Shown here: positions 21,945 through 31,641 of the stretch, in pieces
Position numbering within the stretch: the stretch's first letter is position 1
Layout of the letters: the number at the start of each line of letters is the position of its first letter
NCBI GenBank assembly: GCA_002104985.1
Contig: MCGO01000023.1
Location: 124,001 to 188,000, forward strand
Origin: Rhizoclosmatium globosum
Taxonomy: Eukaryota > Chytridiomycota > Chytridiomycetes > Chytridiales > Chytriomycetaceae
Direction: 5' to 3'
Length of the DNA: 64,000 nt
Notes under the pieces: generated by a model
The model's input: only the letters and a program-made list of their open reading frames with translations
Databases searched by the model: none
Told to the model about the DNA's origin: nothing
Position numbers and translations under genes: made by a program

Positions 21945-22213
21945 GTGTGCTCTTTATTTATGCGCATTACTCAAATTCATTTGTTTAAGGCACTTCCAAC
22001 TGTTCGTTTGTATCCAATACATAATCTTAATTTACTCTCGGTTAAGGATACGCGTCGGAAATCTGAATGTTGGCCAATACTGGTGCAACCAAGGGAAACA
22101 ACTTCAACGTATCAATCTTGATCTCCATTAACAAAAGTAGTGTATATATGCACTCCTACATGTTGTATGAAACTTTTATTGGGTCATCTGCCCATAAAAC
22201 ATTCCGTCACGTG

Positions 22214-22250
22214 TGTTACAGCCGGAAGTGACCTCGTACAGAAGTGTCCT
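22214..22250 (+). repeat. Left terminal inverted repeat
   Basis: Starts TGTTACAGCCGGAAGTGACC. Aligns with the reverse complement of 26302-26339, with a shared inner end GTCCT. Confidence 0.82.
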
Positions 22251-22359
22251 TTATAGCTTTATAGCTCAGCCGTAACAGATACTTGGATTCAAGGATTCAA
22301 CTGTTCGACAATATTGTATACTCCAACAAAACATCAACAAATCAACAAAGCGACAGTTC

Positions 22360-22625
22360 AACAAAGGATCAAAGAACATGTTCAACGATTCACCACATCA
22401 ACAATGGAGATACGCGGAAACACGTTCAACGATTCTACACTCCAACAACCCACCAACAATTCAACATTAAAACAACTCAAAAGTTCTATAAGGGATCAAC
22501 TCGAACTCATCTTCAACGATTCAACACTTCAACAAAGGATTGACCTTTCTACATTTCAACGATTCAACACTTCAACAAAGGATTTACATTTCCACGTTTC
22601 AACGATTCAACACTTCAACAAAGGC
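22360..22625. repeat. Degenerate subterminal repeats (TTCAAC-rich)
   Basis: At least six imperfect copies built from CAACGATTCAACACTTCAAC followed by AAAGGAT, with unit length near 28-36 bp. They fill the left end of the transposon, between the terminal repeat and the DUF3987 gene. Frames across them give Thr/Gln/Asn-rich shadow peptides only. Confidence 0.8.
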
Positions 22626-22682
22626 TTCCAAAAAATTGAAAATGTGAATGATAATAAATGCCAATTCTTTATTTGCAGTCTC

Positions 22683-24290
22683 TCACAGACTTTGAGAACA
22701 AGAAACAGAGGAAGGAACAACGTCTTCATCGTAATCCTCTTCCCCAACATCATTGTTCCATTCCATTGTCTTCGACTTAATAATCAGTTGGGACTTTGGT
22801 AACTGCTTTTGGAGTTCGTTCAAAAAGCTCTTGATTCCATCAACATTTGCGTAGACTGAGGTTGTTGATTTGATAACTTTGTTGAGCTGTAAGTCCCGAT
22901 TTGTGAAGGCTGTTTTTGACATTCCCGTTGCATCTAAACGCTTTTGAATCCAATCCAGGAAGGACTTTCTGTTCCAAGCAAACAAATCCTCAATTGCTCT
23001 TGCTTTCTCTTTTCCAAGCCAGCACATTTTCACATCCATCAATACACCTACAATTTTAATTGCGCCGAGAATTGATATTTTGGTGATGACCGGGCTCCAG
23101 GGCTCATTACCGAGAACTTTCGCCATTGTCTCAATCACAGCGGCAAATCTGACAACCGCTCCTTTAGTTTTCCCATACGCAGCTAACATGTGGTTAGAAA
23201 ATTCACGGAAATAAATGAACTAACCTTGGACTTTCGGGTTTTCTGTTCCTTGAATGAGGTGTGCAATTTGAGTGACGTAGTGTCCGTAGATAATCTCAGC
23301 TGATTTCTCCAAGCGAAAGTTGAAGGCGTTGGGATCATTATCAAGTAGGTGCTTCATTTTGATCCAAAGCTTGTCAGCAATGCTTTCAGTTTCGTAGGTT
23401 GCTTCTGAATGGGTGTTTTGAGAGGCTGTGGATGGGAAATCAGTCTCTAAGTCTCCAAAGTCTAGGTATGACGGAATCAAAGAATCTGGAAGCCGAATAG
23501 ATGGCAGTGGCTTGACATTTTCCCATGTTGAGAGTCTTGGTTGAGGGAACACGACCCAAAAACGCTCATTAAAACCTATAACATATAAGATAGCGAGAAG
23601 GCAGTCAATAACAAACCAGAAGCGTCCTCTTTTGCAAGGAACTTGTCGGCCAGCTCAGGTTGAAAGGCTCCAGTCATTACAAACCGAGTTGATGGGATCG
23701 ATAACTTTTGTTTCACAAGTTGCTTTTTGATTCCTTCCCCATCATACATTGACAAATATTGAGTTGTGTTCACGTACTCAGAGTTATCTCCTTTTCCTTT
23801 TGAAATGTTGTTGAGAAACACCTGAAACTCGTCCAAGTTACAAAGACCAACGCCATCTCGCTCACACAAGTTTGCGTTAAGGGCTTTAAAAATAAGAGTT
23901 AGTATTTGTATTTACGAAACGTTTGAATTAAATACCTTCAGGTGTGAATTCTTCCAGAATAGCATCTGGATGCAAGCAGTCCGATGCGATTGCTTTACCC
24001 ACTTCCCTGCGGAAGTATTTGAAGACAGCAGACTTTCCAGAGCTGATTGGAGCAGCCAGTATCACCCACAACAAAGGAGGTTCGGACCATCCACCTGCAA
24101 CATTGATGGTTGAATTTGGGCCCATCATCACTGCAGTGATACATGCAGCGGAGAAAAAGTGAGACTGGTATGGCATTGTATGGCATTCAGCTGGAGCTTT
24201 GTCTGACCGTACTATAATAATACAAACAGATGTTGAGCAGCAAATCTGTAGTCTGTGAAACCAGCCACTTGTCAAGTTCGAGTTTCTCAT
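22683..24290 (-). CDS. DUF3987-type P-loop ATPase (primase/helicase-like)
   Basis: Four exons joined by three phase-1 introns: 23928-24290, then 23576-23880s, 23220-23550s and 22683-23190s. It predicts about 500 residues. Landmarks fit the DUF3987 family, otherwise common in phages and plasmids: a W-S-E-P-P-L-L-W-V strand, Walker A (A-P-I-S-S-G-K-S), a T-P-E-A-L segment, a Walker B-like LCNLDEF, the T-G-x-F-Q-P-E turn and an ERFW-V-V-F-P segment after it. The start is uncertain: Met at 24290 is in frame, whereas a better-looking leader starts at 24333 but is one frame off. All exon joints are clean, so this gene looks less decayed than the integrase. It lies inside the transposon and points away from the integrase. 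A replication or strand-unwinding role is inference from the family name only. Confidence 0.72.
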
Positions 24291-24554
24291 AGCAAAGGGC
24301 TTGTGCCTTTTTGATCGCGTCTAAATTCACCATGGAAGTAGTTGTGGGGGATCTAGTTGTGAATGAAGTGTTTCAACTTAAATTCTTTGACAATTCTGTA
24401 ATTTGATTCTCGACCAACTATTTGAATTCTTTGACAATTTCGGAATGAATATGACAATTAGTCCAGGAGGAAGCTATTGGGTCGCGAACACATTGTAGAA
24501 ATCAGAATTTGACAATCTCCCGTCCAGTTGAGGTCTTCAACATTCCATAGCAAT

Positions 24555-26119
24555 ATGGACGATAATTTGTATGAGGTAGTACTGGAAGCTAAGTGAACTC
24601 AGCGGAAGTTTGGAAACAAAAATAAGGTGGTGGGGAATCAAGTTTCTGTGATGAAGGCGAGCAAGGCATTTGAGATCTCCCAAACAGATGGTTCAAGACT
24701 GGTTTTCTTAAAAAACAATAGTTCTGGAATTCGAGTTGCAGTGGTTGTTGCCAGAAAGTCAGAGGTGTCTGACATCCTGAAACTTGCTCACGAAGATCGT
24801 CCGGCCGGAGTTGCCCATGGAGGGGGAATAAACAAAGCATGGGCGTGGATACAGGATCGCTATTATACAGGCAAATTAGCTGGGTCAGGAGTCAGGAGGG
24901 AAGCTCTGGAGGAATACATCAACAGCTGCGACTTTTGCAAGGACTTCTCTCAAATTCACCAACAAAGCTCCTATCACACCCATTATCTACAACCGACCAA
25001 TGGAACGATTCCAAATGGATTTGAAGAACTATTCGAATTTTGAGTGTGATGGAATGACGTGAGGTTACTTCGACCTCGATGTTCTCTAACAATGAAACAG
25101 GTGGCTACTTGCAGTTATGGACTGCTTTTCCAAGTTTCTTTGGTTATTTGCACTGCCAAGAAAAGAGGCTCAATTTGTTATGGAGTGTTTGCAAACGATT
25201 TTTTCCAGGTTTGGGTGCGTCTGAAGTTTACGTCATTTGTCAGTAATACTTGATACAGATACGGGGCTTGTGATATTCTTCAATCTGATAATGGGCCAGA
25301 GTTTGTGAATGAAATCATAATTGGGCTCCAAAAGATTTATGGATTCAGAATCATTCACGGCCGTCCGTACCATCCACAAAGTCAGGGTGTGGTTGAGAGG
25401 CAAAACCAATCAACAGGAATTCTGTGGGTTAAATTTAAGGAGTGGTGCAGGCAGAATGGAGTCCCTAATAGTCGGTGGGCTGATAACCTGGTGTTGGCAA
25501 GATTCTGCGAGGAACACAACAACTCTTTCCACCAGTCCATCAAAATGACTCCATTTAACGTTTGTACTGGGTTTTTTATACGTATCTAACTGAACAAACA
25601 TAACAGTGTCTCCACGGTAGACTTTCACGCGGACAAATGTCTGACCCATCCAAATTTGATTGCACAAATATTGTTTTTGCATATATTGATGGATCTGCAG
25701 CGTTTGTTGATCGTGAAACGGGAGTTGTTGTTGAACCACCATCTGACATTCCAGTCCATTTAGAAGGTCCTATTGAAACTCGCGCAAAGCTGCTGCTTGC
25801 AGCCAGTGAGGCCCACGATGCAACCAAGAAGAAAATTGCTAAAAAGGGTGGAACTTTTGTATGTTTTGAAGTTGGGGATTCTGTTTGGGTGAAAGCAGTG
25901 AAAAACAAAGGATCGCAACGTGGTCAACAGACAAAGAGGATCCAGGTTCCAGGCACTATTGTGCGAGTGTGTACTTCAGGGCTGAATGAGCGTAACCATA
26001 CCTATGATGTAATGGTTAGGATTGGAGATAGTGAAAGATTGGACGAGAAAGTTTCTGTTTCATTTATCAAGACTCGCAAAACTAAATGTGAGATGAATAT
26101 TCACTTTTGTTCTCAATAA
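24555..26119 (+). pseudogene. Transposon integrase (H2C2 zinc finger + rve core), disrupted
   Basis: The order is an N-terminal region, an HHCC zinc-binding domain (LKLAHED, GVAHGGG, then SCDFCKDF), an rve/DDE core (VMDCFSKFLW, QSDNGPEF, GVVERQNQ with the catalytic Glu, then TPFN) and a C-terminal region with F-E-V-G-D-S-V-W-V-K, like the SH3-like tail of retroviral-type integrases. Two short introns fit: one with donor GTGCGT and acceptor ATACAG upstream of GACDILQSDNG, and one with donor GTTTGT and acceptor CATAACAG that restores T-P-F-N-C-L-H-G-R. Damage: in-frame TGA at 24594-24596 and frame changes around 25040-25110. The nearest types are Ginger and KRBA2-like integrases. No reverse transcriptase or protease lies alongside. 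It may be inactive, or broken by assembly errors. Confidence 0.72.
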
Positions 26120-26301
26120 ATTTCGTTTATATCTTGCATATTTGGGTGACAATTTTTGGAAGTGTCCTCTGACTCTTTTCCCAGCTTAGTTTCCCAAGAA
26201 CAACCACCGCCATGGTTCTATAAAGCATTGCAATGTCATTTACTAACCTCAAAATATACAGAAAAAGCGAGAATAAGACGAATTTGATTGATGAAAGGAG
26301 G

Positions 26302-26339
26302 AGGACAGTTGTGCGAGAAGGACACTTCCGGATGTGACA
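26302..26339 (-). repeat. Right terminal inverted repeat
   Basis: Its reverse complement starts TGTCACATCCGGAAGTGTCC and pairs with the left terminus. CACGTG follows directly outside. Confidence 0.82.
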
Positions 26340-26573
26340 CACGTGCTAAACTGAACCTATTTCATGAAGCAAAGGATTCTATCTGTATTGTCGTGTATAA
26401 TCACTTTACATCTGTTGGAGTCAGATTTTGAAGCATTGACGCCGAATGAAATGCAGTGCCCTGTTTGATAAGGAAAATTCAAGATATCTTCGATTTATAA
26501 CGTCAAGAGGATAAAACTATAGAATTGTTAAACGAAATTGAAAGCCTGAGGCCCTTTTTGATTTGAATTCATT

Positions 26574-26858
26574 TTAAATCATGGCAATGCTTGCAAGAAT
26601 AGCAGTAAGACCAACAACAACTCCGGAGGCGCTAGAGTACAAGACCCCAGTAGTAGACGCAGCGGTAGTGACAGCAGTAGTTTTTGCGGCAACAGTGGTA
26701 GTGGCGGGCTTAGCAACAAGAGCAGCACAGTTGTTGAGGAAAGCAGTTTCCTGTTGTGTTGTCGGTTAGCAATCTTCCACACCAAGACAACCAACTCCAA
26801 AAAAAAATAAACAGCTTCAACTCACAAATGTCTGAACAGTGGCGTAATCAGCAGCAGG
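26574..26858 (-). pseudogene. Remnant of a CFEM/GPI-type cell-surface gene
   Basis: Exon 26574-26750 encodes a Cys-containing segment (ETAFLNNC), an Ala/Thr/Lys stretch and a C-terminal hydrophobic GPI-attachment-like tail (VVVGLTAILASIAMI). It is preceded by an intron with donor GTGAGT (just left of 26826) and an upstream piece reading AADYATVQTF. Further upstream the frame hits a stop, and I find no signal-peptide exon before the next gene. It therefore looks like the 3' end of a lost paralogue of the CFEM-like gene at 27586-28011. If a start exon exists it is not obvious. Confidence 0.45.
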
Positions 26859-27585
26859 TTATTCGCCCAGTGTCTTGAAACAACTTTTTCTCCACCACCA
26901 ACCTGCTACCAACCACCACCACTAACAACCAGACCGTCTAGACAGCTACACAAAAACGGATCATTGAATTCACATAAAAAAAACACACAATACTTAATAA
27001 AGTGCATTTAAAATCCTTTTCCTTTCTGAAACAGACCTGAAAAGACGGATTTAGGAACCAGTCGTATCATCTTAAAAGTTCAATATTCTTGTTTTAAAAT
27101 GCATCTCATGAATATTTCGTGGGGTTTTATGGTCAATAGGCGAGTCCGTCCTGGAATACAGATCTAACGTGGCATTCCTCGCTTTCTATGACGAAATCAG
27201 AAAATCCAGAGCCGACAAGTTTGTGATATTGTAGTAAAATGTACCTGAAGGTAGCTGGATTGGCGTCAATACTGTCGCACGTCGCGGCATCTTGACGTTT
27301 GTGTCAACAGTCCAAGGGACATTACTCGTCTCATATACCTAAACTTAAAAAAAGCGAGCCGTCAAGTCCTCGAAAAACATATTTAAATTGCTTGGAGCTG
27401 GCTCAAGCCACGGGGAAGCTTCCAGAAATCGCGGCATCTTCTCTTGAACATAATTTTCAAAACTCATTCATATAACGCATACGGAGCCTGTCAGTCCTAA
27501 AACTCGTAGATATATACTACTTTATGGCACTCTAAAATTTGAACGCTTTATTTCCATTGGTTCGGCGGTGACGGCCGTTCGAATT
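26859..27585. other. Intergenic, no assignable feature
   Basis: About 0.7 kb of AT-rich sequence between the surface-protein remnant and the CFEM-like gene. No frame with recognisable content. Confidence 0.5.
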
Positions 27586-28011
27586 CTAGTCGGGCATTTT
27601 TGACCTTTTGGTGCAAAAATCACAATCCGCGCCGGCTTTACCATCCCCCTGACAAAGTCCAGTGACATTGTCCAATGCACTGTTAGAAACTCCCGTGCAG
27701 CTAGTAGTAGCAGCAAAACAAGTGGCGACAGTGGCGGAGGCACCTCCCCAAAGGTAAGAAGAACAGAAGCCAGGCAGGTTGTCGCTGGAAGGGGCGGCAG
27801 CGAAAGCGGTAAGGCCTGGGACCTGTTAGTTACAAAAGAGTTAAATTAAGGATCCAGATCAAACGGAATTTACATTGGCCTCAGTGAGACAGGCGGTGGA
27901 ACAGGCAGATGGAATGGATTTGAAGGAGGCGGCGATGGAGGCAGAGTTGGCATCACCAACAGCAGAGGCAGCAGCAAGCTGGACAATAGCAGCAAGGACG
28001 AGGTACTTCAT
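27586..28011 (-). CDS. Small secreted CFEM-like protein
   Basis: Two exons, 27874-28011 and 27586-27822, with a 51-nt phase-0 intron (AAT|GTAAAT...ACTAACAG), 124 residues. A signal peptide (MKYLVLAAIVQLAAASA) is followed by about 105 residues with eight Cys. The first pair sits in IPSACSTACLTEAN, as in fungal CFEM domains; the others are in FCSS, TCF, SCT, LCQ, DCD and FCT. CFEM proteins are extracellular or wall-bound, some binding haem. The canonical haem-ligand Asp is not clearly visible, so the assignment is to the Cys pattern rather than to function. No GPI tail; it ends in a basic KRSKMPD, unlike the neighbouring remnant. Confidence 0.65.
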
Positions 28012-28307
28012 TTTGAGAATGCAGGTTTTTCTGATTTGGAGTGCGTGGGAGGGGAACGCTGATGTTTAAATAGATTCTGAATCGTGTCTAAAAATTCTTG
28101 TTCTTCGCTGCATGGCGCATGCACGAAAACATTTGAGTCAGTTTAGCCACAAGTTATTAGAACTGAATGGATGTGGAAGAAAGAAAAGAGAGAAAGAGAA
28201 AGCAGAAGCAGAAAAAGTAGAAAGGAGAAGAAAGAGGTTCAAGAACTCCTCCACCACCACCACCACCAAAACAGTTAACCAACCACCCCAAGGCAACCTA
28301 GTTCCGA

Positions 28308-29885
28308 ATGCAGCAGTCCCCGCACATTACCGAGTTCCTAGATCTAGGCCACGGCAATTCAATCAGTTTCGGCCAAGTACAAGAAATGGCCTCGTCAATC
28401 ATCAACGCCCGACTCTCGCCGCCAAACCACATTTCCTCCATCGACATTTCGCCGACATCCTGCGAGGCCTTTGTCCAAGTCGTCGAGCGCGGCCTTGCCC
28501 AAGTTGGTCCAGTGCATCTTGTCGCCAAAACAAGCTTCAGTTCCATCTTGAACACGATCAGATCGGCCTTGGACGCAAACAAAGTTGTTCTCCTCGAACT
28601 CAAATTCAAGTCGGCTGGACAGCACTTTCTGTCAATCGTGCCGGACTTTACCGATGATGGCGCATTCTACCGAGTTGTTCACGCTTTCCAAAACAACCAC
28701 TCGGTTAGAAGTGAGACCCGTCTTCCTGCTGCTACCTTCCTTGCTACATTGAAAAAGCTGCAAATGGGGATAAGGCCGCTCAGCAACGCATCTTTGGTGT
28801 AAACACTGACTTGAAGCCTCTCGGTGCATTTCACATCAACTCCTATCAAACTGGTTTGATTCCGCTTTCGCTTCAACAAAAGCAATTTAAGGAGGTACTC
28901 AAGGAACTCATGTTTAAAATGCATCCCAATCGTCGAATGTTTGCAGCCGGAATTTCGGCTGGATCTGTTACGTTTGCCTTGACTCTGGCCGCGGTTTTGA
29001 TTGAGAATAACAAACTGAAGAGTGCTGGAGAGAAGGCTGGAATTGTTGTTGGACAGTCAGCCAGGGCGGCTGTTGGTGAGTAATATTGCAAGCGTATTGA
29101 GATACTTGTCCCGACGAATATAAGCGAAGCTTGCTTCCAAGTTGGAGTTGTGCGAGCGAAACGAAAATATTACTGATAATGGGCGAAATCTTTATTTCCT
29201 CAGTTAACATTAACATTCGTTCTTCCAACCAGGGGGAATGGTGGCTGCAAGAGCGGCAATCTATGTAGGCGCCAATGCTGGTGCAAAACAGTCATCAAGA
29301 ATGCAGCAAAAAGTGGTGCAGCCTTCACAGGGGTTGTTACTGCCATCGACTTAGTAAACGGTGCCGTCCACTACGCGATCGGAAAAAGCAGTATCGTGGA
29401 ATTCAGGAAAGATGCAGCGTCAAATCTGGGAGGAGCTGTTGGTGGTTTCGCAGGTTATATTGGTGCGACAGCAGCAGCTGCTGCGCTCATGTCGAATCCT
29501 GTTGGTTGGGGTGTTATTGGTGTAGGTTTTGTGGGTGGTTGGTGGGAGGAATCGGAGGAATGGTTGGCGCGAAAGCTGTAGACGAATCGATCTGGTCGAG
29601 TGAGTTGGATTCGTTGGAGCACTTGTTCTGGTACTTTAAGCTGGGGAATTTAATCGTAAAGCGGATTCTCTAGATCAGTTGTGCGCGGTTGGATTAAAGC
29701 GATTGTCAATGAATGTGGAGGAACGTCTGACGTATAAACTTCCTACAGAGGACACAGTAGTTGTTGCGGAATACCGCCGTGGAGTTATGGGACAATACTT
29801 GATGCTTTTGCAGTTGTGTTGCCCAGATTATTTCGGAGCCATGTCTGATATTAGTGAAGTGATTGTCCAACAGTCCGAAATTTGA
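28308..29885 (+). CDS. Glycine-zipper membrane protein, multiply frameshifted
   Basis: I do not recognise the family. N-terminal about 160 residues form a mixed alpha/beta domain (VVLLELKFKSAGQHFLSIV ... FYRVVHAFQNNHS), vaguely like papain-fold cysteine peptidases, but without a secure catalytic Cys. A TM helix follows (ISAGSVTFALTLAAVLIENN), then a helical region, a long Gly/Ala-rich hydrophobic hairpin (GGAVGGFAGYIGATAAAAALM, then GFVGG repeats) and a C-terminal soluble tail. One intron fits at V-G|GTGAGT...CAACCAG. Reading through needs one base at each of four tracts: 28766-28769 (G4), 29285-29288 (A4), 29539-29540 (TT) and 29643-29646 (G4). Each is a missing base, which favours assembly error over a pseudogene. 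The Gly zipper suggests membrane insertion. Confidence 0.5.
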
Positions 29886-30256
29886 GCGTTTAATATAATT
29901 CATGTTGCCGTTAGATTTTTCGATATGCTTGTGATATTCAACTGAGAAAGGGAGCTATTCATTTCGTACAAATGTACAATAATCACCATCTTGCGATTTC
30001 TTCTGCCAAAACGCAAATCGCATATTCTTATTAATACTTTCAATACATTTGCTGTTCTGTTGGTCGCCTGGGACATGAGAACACACAAATATGAAGTGCC
30101 TCCACGTCGAACATCTCTTCACACAATAGAACAAACTTTGACAAAACGTGAGTTACAGAAATGGATTTATTTGTTAACTACACAAAGAAACACGAGAAGA
30201 CAAGCATTCGAAGGATCAGCCAGTTGGCACTTCAGACTGGATCTTTGATGACAAGT
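29886..30256. other. Intergenic
   Basis: Contains an AATAAA on the minus strand (about 30165) that could serve the small gene to the right. Overlapping plus-strand frames here look like shadows. Confidence 0.45.
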
Positions 30257-30481
30257 CTACTTTCTGCCACTGGACTTGCTTCCGTAGTCAATCCACTGCG
30301 GCTCGCCGTCGTCCTTGCCAATGTATGCATAGCGCTCGGTGTCGCGGTGGGCGTAGGTCGAGTGTTCCCAACCAGAGATGATGGTTGGTTCTGGGCCAGA
30401 GGAGGTCGAAGAAGAAGTGTTGGATCCCGAATGCGAAGATCCGCTGTTGCCGCTGTTGCTTGAACCTTTGTTTCCTGGCAT
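30257..30481 (-). CDS. Small Ser/Gly-rich protein, function unknown
   Basis: Single exon, 74 residues. First third is low-complexity Ser/Gly/Asn (NSGNSGSSHSGSNTSSS), then a compact Tyr/His/acidic part (GWEHSTYAHRDTERYAYIG) ending with a basic SGRK. No signal peptide or TM helix. I favour this strand over the 100-residue plus-strand frame because the peptide has ordered composition and an AATAAA lies about 90 nt after the stop. Not recognised. Confidence 0.4.
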   Translation of the reverse strand: MPGNKGSSNSGNSGSSHSGSNTSSSTSSGPEPTIISGWEHSTYAHRDTERYAYIGKDDGEPQWIDYGSKSSGRK

Positions 30482-30518
30482 GGTGCGTTTGGTTATTTCA
30501 CTAAGAAGTGTTTCTTCA

Positions 30519-31468
30519 TCAAAGTTTATTCGTAGTTATCGTCTGGCCTCCCTGAAGTAATTCTTTCATAGTTGCTGAATCCGGATCGAATACAGCGATA
30601 CAGCCTATATTTCTTTGCGTAAATCGTGTCCAACACCATTTTCCCAACAGCTTACCATTCCCTGGTCGCGCATAGAAATAGAATAGTCTATCCAGATTTT
30701 CGAATTCAATAGGTATTTCTCCCTCCAATTCGTTCCCTTGCAAATGAAGTGAACTAAGGTTTTCACAATTTCCCAATTCTGGTGGTAGCATTCCCGACAA
30801 CTGGTTTCCCGAAAGAAATAGACTTTGAAGAGTTCTTAGGGCCCCAAAAGACGATGGAATAGATCCTGTAAGTGCGTTTGCATGCAGAAACAGTATGTCA
30901 AGTTGATGAAGAGAGCCTAATTCGGACGGTATGTGCCCAGATAGCTTGTTGCCAGACAAGTTCAAAGACTTTAAGTTTCGTAGATTTCCAAGTTCGGCAG
31001 GAATCGTACCCGTAAACTCGTTGTCCTCCAAATTCAAGGTCGTCAAGTTCACAAGGTCCCCGATTTGCGGTGGGATACATCCAGATAACGAGTTAGCTCC
31101 AAGTCGAAGAGTGTCAAAAAAATCAGACAACAGGCCAACAGAAGCTGGGATAGATCCATGAAGGGCTTGTAGTCCCACTGAAACCCTCTTACTTGATTGA
31201 GGTAGTGTGTCACATAGACAGACTGGTAATACTCGGGCCATACGAACCAATGCCTAGCAAATTCGTCGGGACTGGAAACAATGGCCATGGTGTAAAGATC
31301 GTTGCGGATGAACTGGTCCAAATTCATTGCGACGAAGTCCGTGTGAATGAGGCATGATCGGATTCGTTTTGAGAGTCGACAGTACTTGACTGTTGAAGAT
31401 GGATGAATGTATCTGAAGATGCACTGGATCAATTCAGTTGGAAGGTCATTGAGTGTCTTTTCCTGCAT
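30519..31468 (-). CDS. F-box / leucine-rich-repeat protein (copy 2, one frameshift)
   Basis: The start at M-Q-E-K-T-L-N-D-L-P-T-E matches copy 1. F-box at about residues 6-48 (LNDLPTELIQCIFRYI...RLSKRIR), then W-P-E-Y-Y-Q-S-V-Y, then five LRRs with N-x-(F/L)-(T/S)-G-x-I-P, and a tail with aromatic residues. The frame shifts at the CCC tract 31174-31176 (plus strand); one extra base joins RGFQW to LHGSIPASVG without loss. Predicted SCF substrate receptor like copy 1; about 45% of its LRR positions look shared. It is tail-to-tail with the small Ser/Gly gene and starts about 170 bp from the uridine kinase gene, divergent. Confidence 0.75.
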
Positions 31469-31641
31469 CTTTTCCACAAACACAATCTTTTATCCTCCCC
31501 GTCTACACGTGGATAAAGATGCACCGAAATGATAAATAAAGATAAAACAGCCACTTTTGGAGGAATAAGCGAAGCCGCAGCAAAGATCTCTTTTTCTTTT
31601 TGCCCAAACAGCCACCCGAAAACCTCAAACAAACCTCGTCC

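Larger units (their letters stand above)
21322..22130 (-). repeat. Inverted segmental duplication, arm 1 (tRNA-Leu + tRNA-Glu)
   Basis: Read on the minus strand this about 0.8-kb block is similar to 33235-34060 on the plus strand. Shared landmarks in order: CAGATTTCCGACGCGTAT, GTAAATTAAGATTATG, AACGAACAGTTGGAAGT, tRNA-Leu, TTGGTGG...GTTGGTGCAGACG, CACCGTTAGCTTGTTGTTTTT, the TCAGGT element and tRNA-Glu(CTC). The spacers have diverged and the tRNAs have not. Confidence 0.85.
22208..26345. mobile_element. Ginger-like integrase DNA transposon with a DUF3987 gene
   Basis: The element proper is 22214-26339 (4126 bp). It begins TGTTACA and ends with the inverse TGTCACA (plus strand TGTGACA). The first 20 bp of the two ends agree at 17 positions, sharing the core CCGGAAGTG. 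The hexamer CACGTG flanks both ends directly (22208-22213 and 26340-26345), a plausible target-site duplication. It carries two genes pointing outward: a DUF3987 P-loop ATPase (minus) and an H2C2/rve integrase followed by a C-terminal domain (plus). There is no reverse transcriptase and no LTRs. Integrase-only elements with TG..CA inverted termini are known as Ginger transposons; their usual target duplication is reported as 4 bp, so the 6-bp size and the DUF3987 partner are unusual. The integrase frame is disrupted, so this copy may be immobile. Confidence 0.78.

Noticed and set aside
22283..22802. Overlapping plus-strand frames of 86 and 162 residues
   Set aside because: They are translations of the subterminal repeats and run into the 3' end of the DUF3987 gene.
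24555..26119. LTR retrotransposon as the source of the integrase
   Set aside because: No reverse transcriptase, RNase H, protease or gag frame nearby, and the element ends are inverted, not direct, repeats.
30161..30463. 100-residue plus-strand frame with Val/Arg-rich repeats
   Set aside because: Shadow of the Ser/Gly-rich minus-strand gene; composition is an artefact of complementing Ser/Asn codons.
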